The notes under the pieces: generated by a model
What the model saw: the letters and a program-made list of their open reading frames with translations, nothing else
Told to the model about the DNA's origin: nothing
Databases searched by the model: none
Position numbers and translations under genes: made by a program
Origin: Glossina fuscipes
Lineage: Eukaryota; Arthropoda; Insecta; Diptera; Glossinidae
Assembly: GCF_014805625.2 (NCBI RefSeq)
Contig: NW_023998427.1
Span: forward strand, 1,555,518 to 1,619,517
DNA: 64,000 bases
Reading direction: 5' to 3'
Shown here: in pieces, positions 48,080 to 59,541 of the stretch
Position numbering within the stretch: position 1 is the stretch's first letter
Layout of the letters: every line of letters begins with the position of its first letter

Positions 48080-48350
48080 GAGACGATAAGAAAGACGTCG
48101 TCTTATCTCATAACAATGCTAGACCCCCTGAATTCGATGCACTCACGGTCTGCATGGTCTGAACTATATTGCGTCTTACTATCATTTGTTTTCCTCTCGG
48201 CAAAAGTTAATTTAAAAGACCAGGCCGCGAAAACAACTTGATTCGGTTTTTTTATCGAAAAGTATCGGGCGTACTACAATAATAGCATAACGGTTTCCAT
48301 ATCATCAGAAAATTGGCAAACGGCAAATGGCGCATAGTTAGTTAACTAAA
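48080..48350 (+). pseudogene. mariner C-terminal catalytic remnant
   Basis: Three mariner landmarks follow each other: DVVLSHNNARPP (about 48098-48133), IASYYHLFSS (about 48170-48199) and FIEKYRAYYNNSI plus ENWQTANGA (48250-48338). The last matches the usual C-terminal WQ..I..NGA ending. The second catalytic Asp (HDNARPH) is Asn, frames shift between blocks, and the HTH half is absent. Confidence 0.6.
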
Positions 48351-49119
48351 AGACGCCGCTAAACTTTTCTTTCAATTACGAGATCAGCGCACTAGAATAT
48401 GTATGTAATTTGCGATCTTAAAGCTTTGCTCTGCTTTAGTCTTCAAGTGTTTTTCCCTACTCTCAGTCTGACGCTATCAGTAATCTGATCATTTTTGGTT
48501 TTCTTTATCAAAGTACATATGTTTGTGGGCAAAGCGAAAACACGTACTCAAATTAGATCAAATTATTTTAAATTCGATTTTTATAATCGATAAAAAAATC
48601 GATTGATTGATTTGAGAAGAAGAAGAGAGACCTACTTACAGTGCATTAATTTGTTTGTTTTTTTGCCTCATTTTGTGATGCAACGTCATAGAGGCAAAGT
48701 TCCAATTTGCGAAAAACCAAAAAAAAAAAAAAATTTATTGAAAATTGTATAATACGTTCCGTGGCACAATTTTACACTTTAATTGAACTAATCCATTAAC
48801 TCTCCCTCTATGCAAATTGACTATCGCCTATTGACGCCTATTAACGGCAAGCAGTCAATTAAAGTTAAGTTATGATATTCATAGCAGTAAGGATAATAAT
48901 AATAAAAATAATATGTGTTCTGTTATTTGAAATTTTTACTTATTTTTGCCAATGATTAAATTTATTGTCTCCTATCCTATCTCAATCAATTTTCATCATT
49001 ATTTAACTCGTGTGTATGGATTTAGAATATGTAAGATATCCTCAAGTGTCACTTGAAAGCATAAGAAAAAGCAGATAAGCGATCGCAACCTATGTCCGCA
49101 CATATATAAATTGCAATTT

Positions 49120-49200
49120 ATATAATTGTATAAACAGAAAGACAAAGAGACAAACAGACAGGCAGAGAGACAGATAGACAGACAGACAGACAGACAGACG
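49120..49200 (+). repeat. CAGA/GACA simple repeat
   Basis: Nearly all-purine-plus-C stretch with six pure GACA units at 49176-49199. Minus-strand frames rich in Cys-Leu-Ser-Val come from it. Confidence 0.85.
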
Positions 49201-49422
49201 AGCGATACAAAATAAATGAAATTTATAAACATTTCTTTTTTTTTTTGTTGTTTTTATCTTACGATGTTGTTGATGTGTTGTTTGAAATGCGTATATTGTT
49301 GGTTGGTATGCATTTTTGAAATAGTTTAAGAAATTCTTTTTCGTGTGCAATCTAGGCGCCAGTAATTTGTATTTATACATAACTGCAATTATACGTACTT
49401 GTATACGTACATACAAATATAC

Positions 49423-49471
<49 letters not shown>

Positions 49472-50750
49472 CATGTACATGTTTGCATGACTCTAAGATA
49501 GAATTGTGTTAATTGATTTGCGTTGTTTTAACAGCAAAAAGGAATAAAGGGGTTTTAGGTTCACTTTTTTTTTTTTTTTGCGATGTACCGAGGAATGGAG
49601 GCGTATTGAATTTGTCATTGCGTTTGCGTCTTTAACAGCGATCAGATGATTTAATTATCACAGTTTTTTTTTTTTTTCTTGTTATTTGTCAAAAAAGTTT
49701 ATATAAAAATTTAAGAGTTTCCATAGTCTGCTTAGTTAAAGCATTTTTAAAACAAAGCGTTACCAGTTCTTATGCTTATAGGTGGAAAACTATATGTTAT
49801 ATATAAATTATATTGATTTTATATTATAGTCAAAATACTTATCAGCGCTTGTGAGAAACATGAACTTTCACTCATACGATTGTTGGATGGCACATAGTTC
49901 TTTACTACGCTTTCATTAATTAATATGTTTCTGGCGGTGGGAATCTAAAGTCGGCTTAAAACAATATATCATTTTTTTATTTATTTATTTTATTTATATG
50001 TTTTTGTTTATAAATTATTGTTTTTCTTTAGCTCATATATATTTGTTAAAGTTGTTGTTCTTTTTGCATTTAACTTTAACTGTTGCATTTAAATTTCTCA
50101 CTTTAATTATTTTTAAATTTACATAATATATTTTATGCAAATTTTCTTTGGCTGAAAGTCGATCGAATAGTGTGTTTTTGTTTTTTATTTTTCTTTTTTT
50201 TTCTTTAACACTCAGTTACTTAGACAGTTAGTCAGTCACTGGCTGCCTTTCGGGTGTATGTTCACTTACCATACGTATAGAGAATATTCGAATACACGCC
50301 CACTTGGAATTTAGGTTATACACGTTACTTATACACAAACATATACATAAACGTATACATGGAGGCTAGTAGGCAAGTAATTTGTTTTTAATAGTTTATC
50401 TAATGCTATTAAGCAACAATTATTTGGTTGGCTGGTTGGTTAGTTGGCTATACGTCGTAAAATGCACTTTTCGATAATATTTATAGAGTGAATAAAATGC
50501 TTTTAAAGCTTCTGTTAAATTCCGCTCATAACAATTAGTTTTAATTTTTATTTAAAAAAAAAAACTAAATAAATAAATAAAAAATAAAAAACCAAACCAA
50601 AAAATAAAAAAAAAAAAACTTAAATAAAATTAATAATACAAACGCCTACTCATAACCGTTAATAGCGTTATTAAAATTGTTTTGGTATGCATAACAATTT
50701 GCACATTTGCATATGCTAGGGTCGTTGAACCATAAAAGTGAACTTGTGCA

Positions 50751-50789
<39 letters not shown>

Positions 50790-51599
50790 TTTTTTTATTA
50801 CGAGCTATAATTCACATACCTAATATCAAAATTATACTGTGTGTGTGTGTACGTGTGTATGTGCGCGTGTGCAATGGGACCTTTCGAGCACAGTAGGCAT
50901 GTCGGCAAAAATTAGGAAAGCAAGTTGAAATTCATCATATACGGTCATACGCCCATTTAGTAGCGAGTGTAACCTTTCAATAGTTATAGGACGATCATCA
51001 ATCATAAACGAAAACAATGCGTATTCTTGTTGTAATCGTTTTAATTTTGTATCAACTTTGATACTCCTGAGGAACAGTTTCAAGAAAAAGTTTCGATATT
51101 AGTTGTACTATGGAATAGAATTGTTAAGCTCCGCAAAAAGCCACATAAGAGAAAAAGTATTTGCGACTTGTGATGTCTTAATGATGTTGCTGAAAATATG
51201 GCTGACGCTAATGAGAGAGTTCTCTTGTCATTGTTATTGTGAAGTTATATTAAATTTTGTATTCTAGAACAACATCGTCAGAGCAAAATTTTTCAATATC
51301 TATTTCATTATAAAAGCTTCTCGATAACTCACGAAACCTATAAAAGTATGGTTGTAACTGTCGTGTGACTGGAAACAGCTCTGCGATATTGCTCAGCATA
51401 CGGCCGCTTACTTTTTTGCCGCTCATTCGTCAAGTGTTACCTTTTCCGGATGAAAGTGAAAGTTTAACTTGGTAGTAGTTTTGAAGAAGTAAGTAGACAT
51501 TAAAAAAAAGGTAACACGCCAAAAAAAGAGGGAAGTCTTATTTTTTCTAACAGGCAATGAATAACTGGCGTCACAGATTATCGGAAACGCGTAACATAT

Positions 51600-52110
51600 C
51601 ATGATGCAGGGAAAGAGAGCAATATTCATATGGTTTTGTGTTCAGGTCACAATTTCTGATATACGTTGATGAAATTTGCTATACCGATCTGCTTTGATCC
51701 AAGCACCTGCGCTATTGAAAATGGTTCGCATCGGCCCACTTTTTCGATCATTAAAAAAATTGCAATTTTCAAAATGTTTCGGCAAAACTCGATGTGTAAT
51801 ACATTAATAATACATTTGATTGAAACATTTAGTTCGGCTGGGGTAACTTTCTGCATTCCCTCTCATATAACCGTTTCTACGAAAACTTAATCTCTATATG
51901 GCGGTAGAAGGTGCAATTTTCAATATTTCATGGTGAAAATTGGTTCAAAAGTTCTAATTGTTAATATTTTATGACGAAAATTTACTCATGATAGTAATTC
52001 GATGTAAAAATCAAGTGGACTAAATTTGAACCACCTGCGTCTATTTCTTGAATCCCATTCCATATAAGATTTCTAATGAAATAGTAGGCCCTTCAGAAAT
52101 TGAGAGTAGG
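51600..52110 (+). repeat. family A repeat, forward copy
   Basis: 'ttgatgaaatttgctatacc' (51666-51685), 'attgaaaatggttcgcatcg' (51713-51732), 'cccactttttcgatcattaa' (51735-51754) and 'ctcatataaccgtttctacg' (51861-51880) follow the family order. The 5' promoter-like edge is lost. Confidence 0.6.
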
Positions 52111-53029
52111 TTTGTTTTCTCGCTGATGGAAAACGAAAAATGCTACAAATTCCGGGAGTGTGGTGTTTTGGGTATCCTCCGTCATGAAAAGCACGCCTTT
52201 GCATGCAAATAATGTGTAATTTTTGGTATCTTATTACCAAAATGCATGAATAACTAAACTAGGCAAAGCGGTGTATGGTATCCAATAGTCGACACTGCCC
52301 GACTAAAATGTTCTTGCTTGTTTTTTTATTAATTTTTTGAAATAGGTATTTGTTGTTGGTACGCCAACGATGAGAAAACATTACGCAATGTTTAGAAATG
52401 AATTTTAAATGTTTGCTATCAGGAATTCGCTCTGACGAGATAATCGACATTGGGACAGATAGATTGCTGATCCATTTTCGATTTTCTTTTCACGTTCGAT
52501 TAAAGTCAATCGCTTAATAAATAATATTCTTTATTAAAAGAAGAAAAGATACTTAAATTCGTTTACAATAACATTATAAGCTGCGCAATTAACGAAACAT
52601 TAGTTGTACGGTGAAAGGATTGGGATCCGCAATCTCGTTGTTCTCGTTGCAAAATAATACAGAAATGTGACAAGGCAGATGAATATTGCGACACAGCATT
52701 GTTAAGCACAGCATCTTCGCAACACATAAAAAAACTCGATATGAAATTTCAATAAGAAAACGTAATCGATTAGTGAGAGAGGATTAGGAAAGTGCTTTCA
52801 ATAAATTGACTAAGTTTTCTTTTATAAAATTGAAGTTACTGTCGCTATTAACCGCACGTGTAACCAACGATTGGCATTTCGCTATCTCAAGTGATCGATA
52901 ATAAAGATCGGCCTCAAGGTGGTTAAGTCTTTGTCCCGCTTCTTATACTCCTCGTCAATTTTCCTTTTGTAACGATATAGGTGACACCCACGTACCTATG
53001 ATTGTGGGGAAAGAAAGAAATAATCTTTT

Positions 53030-53500
53030 ATACACACCAACGGAGGATGAGGGGTACATTCATTTTGTGAAAACGTTTGCAACTTGCAGTAGGAAGCAAC
53101 AGGGACCCCAGAAAGTATATCTATTCTTGGTTAACATCAAATTCTGAATCGGTTTCAACATATCGGTCCACTTGACCATCCGTATAATAAATGTTGTACA
53201 CATTCTCCTGACCGCAAAAATGAAGAGATCGATTTCCAGTTTGGCAGAAGCATTGGAGGTTCTTACGCACAGGTAGGTATTGAAAATGGGATAAATCGGC
53301 TGAACGACAAGGCTACAGTATTAAGTGAATTAAGAACACCTCTGTTATGCAAAGGAAAAAAAATTGTTTTTTTAATTGTTACTCATAAACTATAGCAGAG
53401 AAAATCGAGAAAAATTTGTCCGCTTATTCTAGAGGCGATGCTGTAGCACCTGTACAAAAATGGTAAAAACTGACCACGCTTGCTCGACGTTATGGTGCAT
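53030..53500 (+). repeat. family B repeat, forward copy upstream of the RIIa/IQ gene
   Basis: 'tgtgaaaacgtttgcaactt' (53076-53095), 'catcaaattctgaatcggtt' (53134-53153), 'gaccgcaaaaatgaagagat' (53210-53229), 'gttactcataaactatagca' (53379-53398) and 'gcgatgctgtagcacctgta' (53435-53454) follow in forward order. It ends about 500 bp before the RIIa/IQ start codon. Confidence 0.65.
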
Positions 53501-53993
53501 CAAAGTTTTGTTTGTTTTCATTACCTTGATAAAGCGCAGAAACAAGGCAAAGGAAACTGCAAGGATCGCGTGAAGTATATAAATCCTTGACTAACTAACT
53601 TTAACTGTTTGTTATAAGAATGATGGCGAAATGAGTTTGAAAGGAATTGAGCTGACTGTGGGTTATTATTAGACTTTCATCTCTGTTTAACGTTCTTATT
53701 AGCTTTTGAGATGTAAATATGTAAAAACATGTAAAGCTTGAGATTGCAGCAATCTTCTTGCCCATGCATTTGATGGAAACGCGATAATTTGCACTAAAGG
53801 TTGGATAAACGACGAATTATTGTTTTTGGCCACTGTCGTTCAGCTTTCAATTTACTTGTTTTAGTTTGAATCATAGCAACTTTGAAAAAAGTTTCTAGGA
53901 AAAAATTTTGTTTAAAGAAAATAATTTTATAGGAATTTTGTGTTTTCGGCAAATTATTTGAGAGCAATAGTCGAGAAAATACATACACGGAGA

Positions 53994-54177
53994 ATGCTAT
54001 ATCTTGTACAACGGGGTAAAGTACGCTCTCAAGTTATACCTATACCTGAAGGTTTACCCGAAGTTCTTGCGGATATAACGCGTGAGGTATTACGCTGCCA
54101 ACCAACTAGTGAATGTTTATGTCAATTTATTATTGATTATTTGCACGCAGTTATGGTTACACGTGAAAAGGCACAAA
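53994..54177 (+). CDS. RIIa/IQ gene exon 1: RIIa domain
   Basis: The exon begins MLYLVQRGKVRSQVIPIPEG and covers the whole RIIa helix pair, ending after KAQ plus one base at the donor gtattc (phase 1). The same frame stays open back to 53925 and includes a GTG at 53940, but GTG is not a credible start in a fly nuclear gene. Confidence 0.85.
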
Positions 54178-54991
54178 GTATTCATATTTTCTTTTTTCTT
54201 TTTTCATTTTTTCTTCCTTGCTTATGCACTTTTCAAAATCATTGCTCTTTTTTTTTGCTCGACAGCGGCCAAGAGCATAATTGATACTGCCTTACAGGCG
54301 GTAGACGAAATCGCAGCCGATATGTGCATCTGTGATATACCCAAAGAGAAGTCCGAAGAGATGATTGCAACCATGGAAGATTGCTTTAAACGTTTCCTGG
54401 CCAAACGTCGATGCGAAATGGGCAGAGAGGGGGAGGTCGTGAAATTTAACGAAGTCGATTTGCTCGACGAATTAATAAAAAAATGTAAATTCTCTGAGAT
54501 TGAACTAAAAATTTCGCAACCTCTCATTGAAGCCGCTTACGCAAAGTTCGCGCACGCCTACGCAACGGCACATAAGGTAACATTTCTCACAATTGTGACA
54601 TTTGCTATTCAAAATAGGTACACTATTAGGAAGACATTGTAAATGTCGCCCGCACATTGTATCTTGTGTTTATCGATTCGCTTTAAATCATACAATATTG
54701 CTGGCAAGCATTCGAAATATAATTTATAAACTTTGACAGGTAGTCTGCGAAAAATTATTTCGAAATAGTAAATAAGACAAGTCAAAAGATGACAATTTAC
54801 CAGTCGAGCTTCGTTTTTATGGACATATGCCGATTATGTCCTCCTATATATAATTGATTTATTATGAAAGGTATTAATGTCCTCAACTAATTTTAAATGA
54901 TCTAATACACCTTGGCTCACATTTTTCTTGTTAGTCGAATCTTTCTTTAATTCAGATAATTCGAAATCTCCACCCCTTTTCGCCACATTAG

Positions 54992-55025
<34 letters not shown>

Positions 55026-55797
55026 TATAGGAAAGAAAATATCGTTTATATACTTGCAGGATGCCGAAGGCACTGAGGCCTTATATCAATATTTTCGGGA
55101 ACGTGATGAAAAACGTCGCCGCGAAAATAGACGTTCGGTCGCAGCTATAAAAATACAGGTAGATTATATCTTCAAGATCTTTACAAATTCATCGCTATAG
55201 CCTGCTTTTTTTTTCTTTATCAATAATCTTTGTATGAAAGGCTTTCTATCGCGGTTACAGTCTTAGGAAATCGTTGTTTGAAGAGCGACCTTCGAAGGTA
55301 AAATATTATACTAGAAACCTATCTGTTGACCTTTTCATGCTGCAAGGATTGTTGAAATTTTCATTTAGCCATTCGAAGAGGAAAGAGAAAGCGATTTTGT
55401 GCTTCAAGATGTTGCAGCTCGTAAAATTCAACATTTCTTTCGACATCGTCTTAGTAGCAAACGAATGACTGTCAGTTTTGATCCCGTAAAGGTAAGAGTA
55501 GTATGGAAATGTATAAATTTTTCAATTTATAATTTTTAATGATTCTTAATCAAATTCTTTTTATACGATGTCATGTAGCCAGCGGCTGAGGAGGATGTTT
55601 GCGAAGTTGAGTCTGTTGTCTCAATGACTGCTCATTTGACTGTCCAAAATAAACCAGGGGTTAGTAGTAATCATTTGAGTTGAGTCCTTATGAAAACTTT
55701 TAAAAATTTCTGTCGTCATTCTGTGTCCTAGGACAAAGAGGAAGCAACTGATGCTGATCCGGCTGATGAAACTACAGGTGGAGGAGATGCTGCCTAG
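53994..55797 (+). CDS. RIIa-domain and IQ-motif protein (Sp17/CABYR-like), 7 exons
   Basis: Seven exons join in frame: 53994-54177, 54266-54576, 55060-55158, 55241-55297, 55369-55491, 55579-55659 and 55732-55797. All introns are GT-AG, and the predicted protein is 306 residues. Residues about 12-55 form an RIIa dimerization/docking domain (IPIPEGLPEVLADITREVL, FIIDYLHAVM). A helical middle with KRFLAKRRCEMGREGEVVKF follows. Two IQ calmodulin-binding motifs lie near residues 195-215 (AAIKIQAFYRGYSLRK) and 233-250 (AARKIQHFFRHRLSSKR). The tail is acidic and Gly/Asp-rich. In animals, RIIa plus IQ proteins such as Sp17 and CABYR dock on A-kinase anchoring proteins in sperm flagella or cilia, so a testis/axonemal role is inferred. 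ATG at 53994 is the first in-frame ATG; an upstream exon using the AG at 53931-53932 cannot be excluded. Confidence 0.88.
54266..54576 (+). CDS. RIIa/IQ gene exon 2: helical middle region
   Basis: The acceptor ctcgacag and the donor gtaaca bound 311 bp. The exon reads (T)AKSIIDTALQAVDEIAADM to YAKFAHAYATAHK and exits in phase 0. The first 88-bp intron is T-rich and can be read through in two frames, which is why longer open frames appear to cross it; the RIIa-to-AKSIID join removes it. Confidence 0.86.
55060..55158 (+). CDS. RIIa/IQ gene exon 3: basic coil leading into IQ1
   Basis: The acceptor acttgcag and the donor gtagat bound 33 codons, DAEGTEALYQYF to SVAAIKIQ. The end of the exon is the start of the first IQ motif, which continues in exon 4. 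Residues RERDEKRRRENRR make a highly charged helix. Confidence 0.87.
55241..55297 (+). CDS. RIIa/IQ gene exon 4: rest of IQ1
   Basis: This 57-bp microexon reads AFYRGYSLRKSLFEERPSK. With the preceding AAIKIQ it makes a classic IQxxxRGxxxR motif, which proves the join. The acceptor (tatgaaag) has a weak pyrimidine tract nearby but a T-run 20-35 bases upstream. Confidence 0.86.
55369..55491 (+). CDS. RIIa/IQ gene exon 5: second IQ motif
   Basis: The acceptor tcatttag and the donor gtaaga bound 41 codons. They read PFEEERESDFVLQDV, then the IQ-like AARKIQHFFRHRLSSKR, then MTVSFDPVK. Phase is 0 at both ends. Confidence 0.86.
55579..55659 (+). CDS. RIIa/IQ gene exon 6
   Basis: The acceptor catgtag and the donor gttagt bound 27 codons, PAAEEDVCEVESVVSMTAHL to NKPG. 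The exon is acidic and has no recognised motif. Phase is 0 at both ends. Confidence 0.82.
55732..55797 (+). CDS. RIIa/IQ gene terminal exon
   Basis: The acceptor gtcctag opens 21 acidic codons (DKEEATDADPADETTGGGDA and a final A) before TAG at 55795-55797. The low-complexity acidic end is typical of fast-evolving axonemal proteins. Confidence 0.82.
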   Translation, partial: DKEEATDADPADETTGGGDAA

Positions 55798-56154
55798 ATC
55801 ATTCTCTTTAAATTTTCTTTTTTTTTTTTGCATATTTTTTTTAAAAGTAGGAATTTGAGGTATCTTTTTATGCCAATGGGCAGACAGAAAGAGAAACAGA
55901 AAGAGAAAGCGAGAAGTCGACCTTTAGCATGTGTGTAGTTGTCATTATTTTCTTTTAATCATTAGAAGTGCATAGGTTAGTTTTTGTTTATTTTTTAGTT
56001 ATTTTTGCGTATAAATAAGCATTGAAGAAAAAAAAATGTTGTCGATCACAGTACGGCGAGCAGTACAGCAGAGTATGTGAGCGCTGAGAAAACATATTTG
56101 TATCCGAAATATTTTGTTAATAGTAGGTTTACCTAGACCCGAAGAACGCGTTCA

Positions 56155-56185
<31 letters not shown>

Positions 56186-56480
56186 CTAACATATAAACAT
56201 ATATTTACTTTACATTTCTTTATAAAAACATGTAACAATTTACTCTATTCATTATAGCAGAAACCCCCTCCCTCCCCCTCATTATATACGAATCTAAATT
56301 ACGAGTTTGTCCAATTGTCTTGGGGTGGCGGCGATGGATACTAAATATTCGGCCCAAGCCGAATATAATATTTTCATCTAACAACTGATCAGTTCGATTA
56401 GGACTCGTTACGCGAGCGATATAGGTTTCGATTTTTATGTTTTGAGCATTGCTTAAATAAATAAATAAAATGAAAAAAAA
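55798..56480 (+). promoter_or_regulatory. 3' UTR of the RIIa/IQ gene with poly(A) signals
   Basis: The first plus-strand AATAAA after the stop is a triple overlapping run at 56456-56469, followed by a short A tract. This makes the likely 3' UTR about 680 bp. It includes a 14-unit (TA) run at 56158-56185 and no other notable feature. Confidence 0.55.
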
Positions 56481-57366
56481 AAAAAAAAACTAAATTTGTT
56501 GCTTAAATCTGGATAGTTGTGGCTGGTTTCGTTATTTTCCTATTACGTTCAACTAACCTCTGTAACATCGATGAAATTTCGTCCAAAATGAACCTGTATT
56601 GCATATCTATTCTATCCTCATATTTGCGCAGATATCCGTGTGCAGGTCATCTAAAACTTGTAACAAATATAACAATAATAGGATTATAGCGGCGGATCGT
56701 TAGTAAGTGAAAATGGTGTTTTCCCTCCTTAAGATAGGGAATGCCGAGAGAGGCCTTTGAATATATACGTTTCGAAGAATTCAAGGTCGCTTGTCGTTTT
56801 GTGCCTCGAAACAGTTATCGATATTTTAATCTTATGTTATTCTTATGATTTAAATCATTTAAGTTACTACGTGCTGTATGGATGGTTTAAAATTCTTCGA
56901 GCACAGTCATCGGAAGTCTATGCTTATGATATATAATAGAAGCATAACAAATCGTTTGACTTCATTAAAGTATTTGTTCATAATCATACGTACTGTTCTG
57001 GCTTGATCTATATATAAAATCATTTTAATGGTAAAGATATCTAAGTGATGAACATTCAAAATTTGCCTTAAAGCAAGCTAAAGATTTCTTCCTTCTTTTT
57101 TGTTGTTATCTATTTATTTTTTTCTTTTTTTTTTTTTCGTTTTGTTTTTTTTTTTCATCTAAATGTTTTACAATTTGGTTGAGTTATAAAATGTAACGGA
57201 ACATTGCCAAAAATGTTGCTGAAAAAAAAAGAAAATAAAATCAAACGGAATCTTACGCTTAATTACATTTCGTAAATTTTGCATAAAATCTTGACAGTCG
57301 TGATATTAAATGGCGCCACTAATGCTTTTTTGATAGAACAAATATCAAAAGACTTGAAAGAATAAA

Positions 57367-57403
<37 letters not shown>

Positions 57404-58790
57404 TAAATAAAAATAAATTCATTAAATTAAGACAACTTTGCAAAAAGTAACTAACAGCAATTGCATGCATTCACTGCTGTACGGTACGCGCAATTGGATG
57501 TGTGTATGTGTGTGTGTGTGTGTTTGTTTGTGTGTATGTATGTATGTGTATGTGTATGTGTGTGTGTGTGTGTGTGTGTGCGTGTATATACGTTTATGTG
57601 ATACGTGAAACCTTTGCTTGTATGCATTAAGTTGTGTTTTAGATTTCTTTTTTTTTTATTTTTTTGTGAAAGGAAATGCTTTGTTAGTCAAAATGGAAAA
57701 ATTAAGAGAAAAGTATTATGTTAAGCCTACGTTGCAAGAAACAAGCATCCAGGCGCCAAATTGCTTTCTGCACTGACTTGTGTTATCCATATACACATAC
57801 ACAGTTAGTTTTTTTTTTTTTTTTTTTTTTTGTTTCTTTTGTAAAAAGTTCATCTTATACACGCAAAGTTGTTAATTTTCTTCTTGACTGCTTGTTCTTT
57901 CAAATGCATTCATATATGTTTGTATTTCTGCATTAGCTATGTTTGTAAACAGTCAATTTTATCAAATTGCTTACACACAACAAAATTATAATAATAAAAC
58001 TACCATTACTAACTACTATCAAAGAATATAACATAGTAACAGCAGCAACAACAACGCAAACATCTATTCATAACAAGCAACTCTCTAACCTACGCATTCA
58101 CACGAAACTCTTTTTTTGCTTCTTCTTTCTCTACAATATAATATGTGTTTGAGATGGCATTTTCCATTTTTTTTTATTTTTATTTTTTTTTATTTATTTC
58201 TATCCTTTTTCTTTTTTTTTAATTTTTTTTTTTTTATTAATTTATATACGTAAACATACATTTCATATATCTGTAGTACATATGGCTGTAAGCCTTAGCC
58301 GTCTATTAGACGCCGCTTTATTCAATATAGAAGATTTTTTATTTCGCTTAAAAAAAACAAAAAAAAAAAAAAAAAAAAAATGATAAAACAAGTCAGAAAA
58401 TTTGTAGTATATTCACGTTGAGGCGAATCTCGGTTACCCATCCGTTGACAACACGTGGATGAAAAGCGCTAAGAATCTGCTTAACTGCCGGTGCATCTGC
58501 GCTCTCGTATATTAGACAGTATTATTAATATAATCGTAGCATTTGTCAAGCAAATATTTCAATAATCCCGTCAATAGTTTTAATAATAGATTTGGTTATG
58601 TTCGCATCCAATAGCTAAGCAATTAGCTAAGCAAAGTTTTAAAATATACTTAGTAAAGATTACGAATTATTAGCAGATGTGAGGGAAGTTGGATTTTTAT
58701 ATGTCTATGGACGGGGCTATTAAAGTCCAAATTTTGGAATATTTGATAGAAATATTTTTATTCGATATTTAACTGCTCATCTCGATGCAT
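56481..58790. other. no gene; low complexity
   Basis: Dominated by A and T homopolymer tracts (57365-57400, 57807-57830, 58180-58235, 58348-58380) and the GT run. Confidence 0.5.
57498..57582 (+). repeat. (GT)n microsatellite
   Basis: GT and GTAT units for 85 bp, downstream of the RIIa/IQ gene. Confidence 0.9.
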
Positions 58791-58804
58791 TTTGCTGATT
58801 TTTA

Positions 58805-58970
58805 TTATTATTATTAATTTCGCCAGAGAAATAAATTCTAAGACTAAACTCTTAGCATCTAAGGCTATCGGCTTTTTTTTTATTAAAAAAATCTCTACCG
58901 CGCTTGAGATTCGAACCCACAACCATTGACTTGCTAGTCGAAATTCCTCGCCTTCGGCTAATCAGGCGGA
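58805..58970 (-). mobile_element. tRNA-derived SINE, copy 3
   Basis: It shares head, body and AAT tail with copies 1 and 2. The B box GGTTCGAATCT is nearly consensus. A 14-bp perfect duplication, tttgctgattttta, flanks it (58791-58804 and 58971-58984). A short deletion removes the AAAGCACTAG-like part of the body. Confidence 0.88.
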
Positions 58971-59355
58971 TTTGCTGATTTTTAATTTTTCACCTTTATT
59001 TCAAAGACCTTTCTTTACAATGTACAGCGTAATGGACGCTTTTTTAGTTCTGTTGACGGGTATATTAACAATTAGTAAAAATGTTTTATTTATTTCTTTT
59101 GAACGAATCTGGAATCCCCCCACACTATCAAGAGTTGTTCACTTTACTGGCACGGGTCGAAAGTTTCAGTTTCGTACTTTTATGACTTGTGAAGATTTTC
59201 ACCCTAAACGGAACGGAAAAATAGATGAATGTACATAACCTCTTACTATTTACCAATGTAAAAAATGATGAAGTTTTCAAAAAACTACAAATTTCATGCA
59301 TATATGTATTATTTTTAAAGCTCTTTACATTGAATGATATCTGTCCGATATATAT

Positions 59356-59541
59356 ATTATTATTATTGTTACTATTATAATTAATTTAGCCAGAAAAATA
59401 ATTTAAATTAAGACGTAAAGTTTTAAAGCACTAGCATCTAAGGCTTCTAATCGCCTTTATTGAAAATTCTACCGAACTTGAGATGTAAACTCATGATCAT
59501 GGAGTTGTTAGCCGGGATCGTTTGCCTATTCGGCTGCTCGC
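59356..59541 (-). mobile_element. tRNA-derived SINE, copy 4, decayed
   Basis: The triplet tail, the body landmark aaagcactagcatctaaggc (59426-59445) and the head landmark accgaacttgagat (59470-59483) are recognisable. Box B is ruined and no clean target duplication remains. It lies about 390 bp from copy 3 in the same orientation. Confidence 0.7.

Larger units (their letters stand above)
46766..53029. other. no gene; fragments of repeats
   Basis: Apart from the mariner C-terminal relic (48080), simple repeats (49120-49470, 50753-50785) and a family A copy (51600), no feature is recognised. A minus-strand frame at 51083-50832 looks less random than most (RPITIERLHSLLNGRMTVYD) but matches no family I know. 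Confidence 0.45.

Noticed and set aside
50832..51083. Candidate sog first exon or small gene on the minus strand
   Set aside because: No hydrophobic anchor, no resemblance to the Sog N-terminus, and the end of the frame is a GT microsatellite.
53940..54284. Open frame starting at GTG 53940 and reading through the first intron of the RIIa/IQ gene
   Set aside because: GTG is not a credible start here, and the frame past 54177 is a T-rich intron; the RIIa-to-AKSIID join uses clear GT-AG sites.
58890..58970. True tRNA gene
   Set aside because: The tRNA-like head lacks a proper cloverleaf and is followed by a shared body, triplet tail and target duplication, so it is a SINE.
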